A model generated the notes under the pieces. That model was not told where the DNA came from and ran no database searches. It was given only the letters and a program-made list of their open reading frames with translations. From Candidatus Neomicrothrix sp. UBA2110 (GTDB lineage Bacteria > Actinomycetota > Acidimicrobiia > Acidimicrobiales > Poriferisodalaceae), in assembly GCA_002331465.1 (NCBI GenBank), contig DCYM01000211.1:495-12198 (forward strand): a stretch of DNA of 11,704 nucleotides, read 5' to 3'. The translations under genes and the position numbers were made by a program. The stretch's first letter is position 1, and each line of letters starts with the position of its first letter. Below are positions 1 through 5,751 of the stretch, piece by piece.

Positions 1-10
1 GAAAATGGCG

Positions 11-1747
11 TTACTCGCTCCCGTGACGCAGAAGTTTGCCCGGAGTCGCACCGGTGCATTCCCCCGATTCAAAAGTCACTTCTCCATTGACGATGATTTG
101 GTCATATCCAGCTGCGCGTTGCACCCGCCGCCATTCGCCACCTGGGAGGTCATATTCAACGTCACCGATCCAGTTCGGCAAAATTTCCAGTTCTTCCATG
201 TCATAAACCAGCACGTCCGCGGCGGCACCTTCGCGCAGGGTTCCGCGATCCCGGAAGCCGGCGGCATGGGCAGGAAGATTAGAGAGCCTGTAGTGGGCTT
301 CTTCAAGCGTCACAACTCCCTCATCTCTTACCAACCAAGTCAAGAAATCCGTCGTATAAGCCCCGCCGGTAAAGAATTTGGTGTGAGCGCCACCATCAGA
401 AACACCAGGGATGGCATAAGGCGAATCATTCATCATTTCAGCCATGAATTCAGCGTTCGAACCTTTATCTGGGCCCAAAAACTCAACGTTCAAGTCGCCC
501 CGTAGAGAGAGGTCCAGCATGACCTCTACATGATGTTTGCCTTGTGCCTCAGCAATATCACCAACGGACTTGCCCACATACTCCTGTAAGTCCGCTTGTC
601 GGTTCACTCCCTGAACGACCAAGCTCTTGGGATTTCCGCCCACGCCAGCCTGAATGACCTGTAGGCGACGATCCGCTTCCTCAGCCTCATCAACTAACGC
701 CCGACGGAGCTCCGGGTCGCTCATCTTTTCTATCTTCTCTTCCTTGGTACCCGTAGTCACCGCGCGCCATGCCGGAGAGGCATCGTAAAGGTTCCAATGC
801 TCAAGGGTGAAGGCGAAACCTGCTCGGCCGGTTCCACACTGAGCATAAATAGGCAGACCCTTTTCTCGACAGCCGTCGATCCAACGGAGCGGGCGCCGAT
901 GAACCTCAGGGTCCTGGCGAGCTGGAGCGACGACATTGTGAAGAATCGGCCGTCGCGCCGTTTCAGCCAAGGTTTCCAAAAACGAGATATCTGCTCTGAT
1001 ATCACCAGTGCCTTGGGTGATCTGTATGAAACCCTCGTCGCGTTCAGCGAGAACCTGTGCCAAATTTAAAATATCCTCATCAGACATGATGTCAGTGACC
1101 ATGGGCGATCCGTCATAGTCCGCCTGAACACTGTCTGGACCAAGCCGTTGGATTGAAAATCCACACAGACCGGCGTCCATGCCTTCGTGTAGCAAACGCG
1201 CCATTTCTTTGCGCTCGCTCTCTGACGCTGGTTCTCCCGCCTTTGCTTTCTCCAAGCCCATGACATACGTCATCAGCGAAGCGGTGGGCATGTACTGAAT
1301 GACGTTTACGCCCTTAGGGATCCTGTCGAGGGAGTCCAGATATTCAGGGATTGTTTCCCAATCCCATTCCATTCCTTGTTTCATAGATTCAAATGGGATT
1401 GCCTCGGTGCGTGTCATCGTCAACATGGATCGTTCTCGAAAATCTTTAGCGACAGGCGCAAACCCAAAACCACAATTACCCAAAACGATAGAAGTCACCC
1501 CGTGGTAGCCCGAAATTGTGCACCACGGATCCCAACGAATTTGGGCGTCGTAATGGGTGTGTAAATCGACAAACCCTGGGGCCACAATTTTTCCGGTAGC
1601 GTCAATAACTCTTTCAGCGACACCGGCCCCTCGACCACCCATCTTCGCTATCCGGCCATCTTTTATCCATAGATCGCCTTGATACCTAGGAACTCGAGTT
1701 CCGTCGACAATTGTGCCGCCAGCGATATGTATGTCGTACTCGGTCAT
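11..1747 (-). CDS. Amidohydrolase, N-acyl-D-amino-acid deacylase-like
   Basis: A 578-residue member of the metal-dependent amidohydrolase superfamily, closest in layout to D-aminoacylase / N-acyl-D-amino-acid deacylase, which hydrolyses N-acyl amides in the cytoplasm. Visible landmarks are the N-terminal beta-sandwich strand ending in IVAPGFVDLHTHYDAQ (metal ligands H63 and H65), GNCGFGFAP around C92 (the position of the metal-bridging Cys of D-aminoacylases), ILHN with H270, and the C-terminal SDGGAHT with D451 as probable catalytic Asp. A closing beta-sandwich follows (GAAADVLVYD, IIVNGEVTFESGE). The region equivalent to the first beta-barrel His ligand of D-aminoacylase reads GFIQITQG, with no His, so substrate and metal use may differ. 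I chose the ATG at 1747, not an in-frame GTG at 1774, because AGGGGG lies 6 bases upstream and homology begins at the TEYDIHIAGG strand. The gene ends 10 bases from the window edge. The exact substrate cannot be told. Confidence 0.88.
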   Translation of the reverse strand: MTEYDIHIAGGTIVDGTRVPRYQGDLWIKDGRIAKMGGRGAGVAERVIDATGKIVAPGFVDLHTHYDAQIRWDPWCTISGYHGVTSIVLGNCGFGFAPVAKDFRERSMLTMTRTEAIPFESMKQGMEWDWETIPEYLDSLDRIPKGVNVIQYMPTASLMTYVMGLEKAKAGEPASESERKEMARLLHEGMDAGLCGFSIQRLGPDSVQADYDGSPMVTDIMSDEDILNLAQVLAERDEGFIQITQGTGDIRADISFLETLAETARRPILHNVVAPARQDPEVHRRPLRWIDGCREKGLPIYAQCGTGRAGFAFTLEHWNLYDASPAWRAVTTGTKEEKIEKMSDPELRRALVDEAEEADRRLQVIQAGVGGNPKSLVVQGVNRQADLQEYVGKSVGDIAEAQGKHHVEVMLDLSLRGDLNVEFLGPDKGSNAEFMAEMMNDSPYAIPGVSDGGAHTKFFTGGAYTTDFLTWLVRDEGVVTLEEAHYRLSNLPAHAAGFRDRGTLREGAAADVLVYDMEELEILPNWIGDVEYDLPGGEWRRVQRAAGYDQIIVNGEVTFESGECTGATPGKLLRHGSE

Positions 1748-1753
1748 GCCCCA

Positions 1754-1759
1754 CCCCCT
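1754..1759 (-). promoter_or_regulatory. Shine-Dalgarno of the amidohydrolase
   Basis: AGGGGG on the minus strand, 6 bases before the ATG at 1747. It decides between this start and the upstream in-frame GTG at 1774, which lacks a comparable site and would add nine residues with no family resemblance. Confidence 0.6.
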
Positions 1760-1836
1760 GGATCCGTGAGCCACCCAACAACGTTTCTTGTATTCGTTGG
1801 ATACCCCTAAGGCTAATCATCTGCGAGCATGCGTGT

Positions 1837-2136
1837 GTGGAACGTACGGTTCAAACAGGATCTACACCCCTTGAGGCAGCTATCGCTACCGTTCTTAGCG
1901 ATCTGAAGAAAGGGGATGTCGTCACCTACGGCGAAGTCGCAGAAGAAGCTGGATACCCACGCTGCGCTCGCGCAGTCGGGAATTTCTTAAAACAAAATGC
2001 AGGGTTCCCGTGGTGGCGAGTAGTTAACTCCAAGGGTCGACTTGCTCCTGGACACGAAGCCCGGCAGGAGCGGTTACTCAGGCAAGAAGGAGTGATCGTA
2101 AAGCGCGGCCACGTAACCGGAATGAGGCCCCGGTAA
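1837..2136 (+). CDS. Alkyltransferase-like protein (ATL), MGMT fold without active-site Cys
   Basis: About 99 residues covering only the DNA-binding, C-terminal domain of O6-alkylguanine-DNA alkyltransferase (MGMT/Ogt). The core runs from GDVVTYGEVAEEAG through RAVGNFLKQN to PWWRVVNSKGRLAPG. Y31 matches the tyrosine used for nucleotide flipping and R45 the arginine finger. The catalytic motif PCHRV is PWWRV here (residues 58-62), so the acceptor Cys is Trp and alkyl transfer is impossible. Known ATL proteins with this change bind O6-alkylguanine without repairing it and hand the lesion to nucleotide excision repair; that role is inferred here. Start: a GTG at 1837 gives the usual ATL length of 100-110 residues. 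Extension to the ATG at 1711 would overlap the 5' end of the divergent amidohydrolase and gives an implausible Cys/Arg-rich leader. No strong SD precedes 1837, so a leaderless mRNA is possible. Confidence 0.83.
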   Translation: MERTVQTGSTPLEAAIATVLSDLKKGDVVTYGEVAEEAGYPRCARAVGNFLKQNAGFPWWRVVNSKGRLAPGHEARQERLLRQEGVIVKRGHVTGMRPR

Positions 2137-2141
2137 AAGAA

Positions 2142-2900
2142 TCAAAGAGCCCCAGCAAGATCTACCCACAAATCCTCGATATGTTCGCAACCGACACTGA
2201 GTCGCACCAACCCAGGCGGGAGATGTGCCTGTCCCGGCCACCGTGCTCTTCGTTCGATGGTTGATTCCACACCGCCAAGACTCGTCGCCGAACTGATGAC
2301 TCCGAGGCGGTCAATAAAATCATCCGTCTCACCTGCATTTCCGACGAATTCGAACGTGATGACAGCACCGAAGCCACTCATTCGTTCCTTAGCCATCTGA
2401 TGAGTCGCATGGAAAGGCAGTCCCGGGGAGTAGACCACCTTCACTCGCTCATGATCATCAAGACGTGAGGCAAGCTCGCAGGCATTATCCATGCCGCGGG
2501 TAAGGCGTAACTCAAGTGTCCGAACCCCACGTAAAGCCAAAAACGTCTCGATTGAACCGGGAACCGCTCCCAGCAACATTCGAGATCGCACAAGCGCGTC
2601 TCTAACCTCCGCTTCTCGCGTTACCGCGACGCCAGCAACGAGATCGGCATGACCGCCAATGAACTTTGTCGCCGAATGAATGACGATGTCAGCGCCCATT
2701 TCAAGCGGCTTTTGAAGTAGGGGAGTGGCGAAGGTGTTATCCACCACCACAAGAGCGCGACGATCAACTGGGGTGCCACAAATGCTGATTAAATCAGCGA
2801 CTTCTAACAGGGGATGAGACGGCGATTCAAGCCACACCAGTTCCGATTGAGTCAACGCCCGAATCCACCCAACAGTGTCCGGAATTTCGATGCTCGGCAT
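2142..2900 (-). pseudogene. N-terminally truncated Cys/Met-metabolism PLP enzyme (cystathionine gamma-synthase/lyase family)
   Basis: The open frame (252 residues from an internal ATG at 2900) matches only the C-terminal two thirds of this family, whose members are usually about 380-400 residues. Visible are ESPSHPLLEVADL (25-37), VVVDNTFATPLLQKPL with D54 that pairs with the PLP ring nitrogen, HSATKFIGGHADLVAG with the Schiff-base K79, SLGGVESTIERRARW (207-221), and LVRLSVGCEHIEDL with the substrate-carboxylate Arg R233. The N-terminal third, which carries the glycine/serine phosphate-binding turn and the Tyr/Arg from the neighbouring subunit, is missing; the SDR gene stop lies only 54 bases upstream. 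Upstream of 2900 a family-like stretch (FRFVALGAQAK) continues in another frame to about 2937. Removing one A from AAAGAAG near 2905 would join the frames, so there is also a probable +1 frameshift. A functional enzyme is unlikely. The 3' end is intact and converges on the ATL gene with a 5-base gap. Confidence 0.8.
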
Positions 2901-2954
2901 CTTCTTTAGCTTGCGCTCCTAGGGCAACGAATCGGAAGCAATCGCATGCACCAA

Positions 2955-3824
2955 TCAACCACCGGTGACGTCTGCATCCATCCGCCCGGTAGTCGGAAAC
3001 CCCTGCTGTTCGATGGCCCGATGGCGGGCCGCAACTGATTCAACAATGTTGGGGTCGGTGTAGATGTAGAACTCGTTGTTGACCACTGCGTCGTGGACCA
3101 ACTCCGCCACCTCGCGGGGCGGACGCCCCGACGCGATGACATCCCACATCGCAGCGGTGACAGCTTCGGAGTGGTCCGTCGCTTCGGGTGCGGGCACCAC
3201 CCGGAACCGCTCGGGGCGGCGGGTTTCGTCGTACATGATGTTCGTGGCGACTGCGCCGGGACACAGCACCGACACGTTGACACCGGTCGCTCGCGTCGCC
3301 AGGTCATGAAACTGACACTCAGAGAGAGCGACCACCGCATGCTTTGCTGCGTAATACGCAGAGCTAATGACAGACCCTGACGTGAGTCCTGCTTGTGACG
3401 CGGTGTTGACGATGTGGCCATCGCCATGTTCGAGGAGATGGGGGACAAATGTGCGGACCCCGTGGATGATTCCCCACAGGTCAACGTCGAGCACCCAACG
3501 CCAGTCCTCAACAGTCAGCTCGTGTGGTGCGAGGCCGACGGGTCCCGCGACACCCGCGTTGTTGCAAACAAGGTGGGCGCGGTCGAAACAATCGACGGTC
3601 AGTGCGAGCAGGGCCTCAACATCTGACGCCACCGTGACATCAACACGCAGACCTGTCGCTGGGCCAACCTCGGACACCTCAGCGACCGCGACGTCAAGCG
3701 CCGCCTCATCGATGTCGGCCAATACAACGTTCATCCCGGCTGCTGCCCAACGCTCGGCCATGGCTCGACCGATCCCACTCGCCGCGCCCGTAACCACCGC
3801 AGTCTTTCCAGCCAATTCCTTCAT
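2955..3824 (-). CDS. Short-chain dehydrogenase/reductase (classical SDR)
   Basis: A complete 289-residue classical SDR, an NAD(P)-dependent Rossmann-fold oxidoreductase of the cytoplasm. Motifs in order: TGAASGIG (12-19) for cofactor binding; D37 after the second strand, which favours NAD(H) over NADP(H); VDV (61-63) contacting adenine; NNAG (88-91); catalytic S143, Y157 and K161 in NTASQAG and YYAAK; and PG (189-190). The C-terminal half (about 195-289) is the variable substrate region, longer than in the 250-residue minimal SDRs, so the substrate cannot be assigned. The ATG at 3824 is preceded by GAGGGGG, 4 bases away. It lies directly upstream of a truncated PLP gene on the same strand. 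Its DNA looks more GC-rich than the flanking genes by eye, which suggests arrival by recombination. Confidence 0.92.
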   Translation of the reverse strand: MKELAGKTAVVTGAASGIGRAMAERWAAAGMNVVLADIDEAALDVAVAEVSEVGPATGLRVDVTVASDVEALLALTVDCFDRAHLVCNNAGVAGPVGLAPHELTVEDWRWVLDVDLWGIIHGVRTFVPHLLEHGDGHIVNTASQAGLTSGSVISSAYYAAKHAVVALSECQFHDLATRATGVNVSVLCPGAVATNIMYDETRRPERFRVVPAPEATDHSEAVTAAMWDVIASGRPPREVAELVHDAVVNNEFYIYTDPNIVESVAARHRAIEQQGFPTTGRMDADVTGG

Positions 3825-3828
3825 GGTG

Positions 3829-3835
3829 CCCCCTC
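3829..3835 (-). promoter_or_regulatory. Shine-Dalgarno of the SDR gene
   Basis: GAGGGGG on the minus strand, 4 bases before the ATG at 3824, a strong match to the anti-SD that fixes the start. Confidence 0.6.
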
Positions 3836-3850
3836 AGATGACGCGGTGCC

Positions 3851-3870
3851 GGCCCGCGGCCGCGCGGGCC
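3851..3870. repeat. GC-only inverted repeat upstream of the SDR gene
   Basis: Perfect 8-bp arms GGCCCGCG (3851-3858) and CGCGGGCC (3863-3870) around the 4-base loop GCCG. The element lies 27 bases before the SDR start codon, so in the SDR mRNA it would be a very stable leader hairpin; in DNA it could be an operator. No T-run follows on either strand, which argues against a classical intrinsic terminator. The rest of the spacer up to 4101 shows no gene. TAGGAT near 4068-4073 is a weak -10 candidate for the plus-strand gene, without a clear -35. Confidence 0.55.
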
Positions 3871-4101
3871 AACCCTAGACATCATCGACTGACTCGACCG
3901 TGAAAGAACGGATGCCCGTCGAGGCACATACGACGAGCACAACAAACCGTCTGCTCCAGGAGAGAGGTACGCCACCGGGGCTGCGACCTCGCAAAACTCC
4001 TACCAGATGGCAATTGCAGTGTTTTCTCCGCCTCCCATAGGGGTAGGGCCTAGGTTTTAGATGCTATTAGGATGTTGTGTTTCTGAAAGACTTTTGGGGG
4101 A

Positions 4102-4773
4102 GTGTTGGCAGTTTTACGTCGAAGTCGCCGAAACCGCGAAGTGTGGGATCGCGCGGCGGCTGGGTTCAATGACCTGGTCAACCAACTCACCGATGATGAT
4201 TGGGTAAAGCCAACCCCATGCAAGGATTGGGATATTCGTCGCCTTGTCGGCCACATGGCTTGCACCATGCGTATGCCTGTCGCGTTGGCGCAAGGAATAC
4301 CTCTAGGGGTTCCCGCCGGACCTGACGCCTCACCTGTCACCACACCACAAGGCGACGACCTATTCTTCAACACCGAATTCTTTGCCACAGTGCAGCAGAT
4401 CGTTGAAGCCATGGGCAGTGATCCCAAAGGAACATGGGTGTCGGCGTATGCCTCCCAAAGACTGGCGTTAGACAACTTAGACCTCGATGCCCCAGCGTTA
4501 GGTACCCAGTTTGGGATACTCACTGTCGATGAGTGGTTAGGGATATGTTTTTGGGATCCGGTGGTACACACTTGGGATTTAGGTCAAGCCGCAGGCATTT
4601 CAGGAGTACCCGCTGATGATTTGTGTGCCGCAGCGTTGGAGCTTCTGACCCAAGTAGAAACCACCGCGAACATGAGACTTCCCTTTGTGTTCGCCGAAGC
4701 ACTTGAACCAGCAAGCGACACTCCAAAGGACCAACTCATCGCTCTTGTTGGTCGCTCCGTAACCTGGGGTTAG
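4102..4773 (+). CDS. TIGR03086-type metal-binding protein (mycothiol maleylpyruvate isomerase / DinB fold)
   Basis: A 223-residue protein of the actinobacterial family that includes mycothiol-dependent maleylpyruvate isomerase and TIGR03086 proteins. The N-terminal helical bundle carries the signature TPCKDWDIRRLVGH (38-51), ending in H51. The second half carries WDPVVHTWDLGQAAG (151-165), giving D152 and H156 in a D-x-x-x-H arrangement. H51, D152 and H156 are the likely divalent-metal site, by analogy with the His/Glu/His site of maleylpyruvate isomerase. Family members are thought to be thiol-dependent transferases or isomerases using mycothiol; most have no assigned substrate, and none is suggested here. 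Start: GTG at 4102 overlaps the end of the G-rich SD-like stretch 4096-4101, so TTG at 4105 is an alternative; an in-frame stop at 4084 excludes a longer form. A separate transcription unit from the DUF805 gene 115 bases downstream is possible. Confidence 0.78.
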   Translation: MLAVLRRSRRNREVWDRAAAGFNDLVNQLTDDDWVKPTPCKDWDIRRLVGHMACTMRMPVALAQGIPLGVPAGPDASPVTTPQGDDLFFNTEFFATVQQIVEAMGSDPKGTWVSAYASQRLALDNLDLDAPALGTQFGILTVDEWLGICFWDPVVHTWDLGQAAGISGVPADDLCAAALELLTQVETTANMRLPFVFAEALEPASDTPKDQLIALVGRSVTWG

Positions 4774-4888
4774 TGGGGGCCCAACACCTAAGTCAAAGGC
4801 AACGCTTCCGGCACAAGGCGGAGGACACGTACCCACATTTATGCAGCCACCGATTATTGGGCGAAAATATTGGGGATAGAATTTTGAG

Positions 4889-5320
4889 ATGAAGTACTAC
4901 CTCGAATCCTGGCGGCGTTACACCGATTTCCAAGGACGGTCATCAAGGGCTGCTTATTGGTGGGCTTTACTGATTTCGGGGATCGTCGTCTTCGTTCTTG
5001 GGGGTATCTCCGCGAGCATCTGGGACCTGGACACCAACGACACGGGTCCCTTGGAAGGCATTTACCTGCTTGCCTACCTCATCCCGAGCATCGCGTTAGG
5101 TGTTCGCCGCCTCCATGACATCGGACGAAGCGGAAAGTGGATCTTTATTGCGTTGACCGGGGTCGGAATCTTGTTGCTTTTGTTCTGGGCTTTCTCACGA
5201 AGCTGGCCTGAAGACAACAAATGGGGGCCTGGTCCAGCCAGTGTTACCGGCGATGCGCCGCCCAGGGAAAGCAATAGGACACCCAAACAGGCACAAGGAC
5301 CATCTGACATCATTCGTTGA
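4889..5320 (+). CDS. DUF805 family inner-membrane protein
   Basis: A 143-residue small integral membrane protein of the DUF805 family, whose biochemical role is unknown. Diagnostic motifs are YTDFQGRSSRAAYWW (11-25), with the family's GRSSR preceding the first membrane helix, the central RRLHDIGRSG (73-82), and NKWGPGP (110-116) after the last helix, matching the typical NKYGPNP-like end. Predicted membrane segments are about residues 23-45, 57-71 and 84-103. The C-terminal 27 residues are polar and probably disordered. Only a weak GAG lies before the ATG at 4889. It follows the TIGR03086 gene on the same strand after 115 bases without an obvious terminator, so co-transcription is possible. 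Confidence 0.88.
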   Translation: MKYYLESWRRYTDFQGRSSRAAYWWALLISGIVVFVLGGISASIWDLDTNDTGPLEGIYLLAYLIPSIALGVRRLHDIGRSGKWIFIALTGVGILLLLFWAFSRSWPEDNKWGPGPASVTGDAPPRESNRTPKQAQGPSDIIR

Positions 5321-5507
5321 TCATTAGTTGACCTCGACGGGTTTACGCAGCGGAGGCCAAAGGAGCCACTGGGCCGTCAACAGCTCTCAGAGGATCCACC
5401 GGAGCAGGCGTCGCAACTGTGATTGCTCTGACCAGCGAACGAAATCCGTCTTTCCATGTTCCACGCCCAGAACGCAAAGGACTGGCACTGACCTACGGTT
5501 CTTGTTG

Positions 5508-5580
5508 TAGGGCCGGGGAGATTTGAACTCCCGACCTTCGGTGACCAAACCGACATCTGCACCTTAACCAGTAGGGTCGA
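5508..5580 (-). pseudogene. Degenerate tRNA-like sequence (3' half of a tRNA)
   Basis: On the minus strand there is a complete T arm, GGGAG-TTCAAAT-CTCCC, preceded by AGGTC as a normal 5-base variable loop. It is followed by CGGCCCT (5509-5515) as the 3' acceptor strand and an A. Upstream, TCGGT/ACCGA can form an anticodon stem, but the loop TTGGTC has six bases, not seven. GGT would read as a Thr anticodon, and a GTC (Asp) reading is also conceivable. ACTGGTTAAGG resembles a D loop, but the D stem is poor. The matching 5' acceptor strand AGGGCCG is absent in the preceding sequence. It is therefore a tRNA fragment or pseudogene, not a working tRNA. Such 3' tRNA pieces are typical of integrase attachment-site scars, but no integrase is in the window. 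Confidence 0.5.
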
Positions 5581-5678
5581 AAACGCAGCGCTCTTTGGGG
5601 TCTTCGTAGTGTTTGAGTTCGCCTTGGGTGGCTACCACATAGGGAGCGGACGATCAGATTGCCCGAAACGACGTCATT

Positions 5679-5688
5679 CTAGATCTAG
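5679..5688. repeat. Perfect 10-bp palindrome CTAGATCTAG
   Basis: A perfect inverted repeat without spacer, four bases before a longer palindrome. It could be part of a protein-binding site or chance; the pairing with the neighbouring element is what makes it worth listing. Confidence 0.4.
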
Positions 5689-5692
5689 TTGA

Positions 5693-5708
5693 CATAATGT
5701 ACATTATG
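5693..5708. promoter_or_regulatory. Perfect 16-bp palindrome, possible operator
   Basis: CATAATGTACATTATG is exactly self-complementary over 16 bases and AT-rich in a more GC-rich setting. Its left edge overlaps TTGACA (5689-5694), an ideal -35 hexamer on the plus strand, although no good -10 follows at the 17-base spacing. This is the form of an operator for a dimeric repressor (TetR/GntR-like), but no regulator gene is nearby and the flanking genes both end here. Function unknown. Confidence 0.4.
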
Positions 5709-5751
5709 AGCGTTTGGCGGAGCGTTTCCCTGTGTGTCTTACCCACAGTTA

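Larger units (their letters stand above)
5321..5751. other. Convergent intergenic region with tRNA-like and palindromic sequences, no convincing gene
   Basis: This 431-base gap separates the 3' ends of the DUF805 gene (plus) and parE (minus). No frame has a credible start, SD and length together. It holds a tRNA-like 3' half (5508-5580), a 24-codon peptide-like minus-strand frame ending at 5564, two perfect palindromes (5679-5688 and 5693-5708), an 8-bp direct repeat GAGCGTTT (5708-5715 and 5720-5727), and a weak 5-bp hairpin (5730-5748) just after the parE stop that might help end transcription. There is no T-run. Bases 5321-5507 show nothing beyond an unassigned open plus-strand frame lacking a start codon. 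Confidence 0.6.

Noticed and set aside
1711..1836. N-terminal extension of the ATL protein to the ATG at 1711
   Set aside because: It would overlap the 5' end of the divergent amidohydrolase and adds 42 residues rich in Cys and Arg with no family similarity.
3851..3870. Intrinsic terminator reading of the GC-only hairpin
   Set aside because: There is no T-run on either side, and it lies in the leader of the SDR gene, not after a gene.
2906..3903. Several long frames overlapping the SDR gene on both strands
   Set aside because: They lie in GC-rich DNA where stops are rare, and their products are low-complexity Arg/Ser/Thr/Pro sequences. The SDR frame carries every family motif.
5328..5510. 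A 60-codon plus-strand frame with a TTG start
   Set aside because: There is no SD, and the composition is Arg/Ser-rich with no recognisable motif. A neighbouring frame is equally open but has no start codon.
5377..5562. A 61-codon minus-strand frame containing VGSSNLPGP
   Set aside because: That string is the usual spurious translation of a tRNA T arm; the region is better explained by the tRNA-like element.
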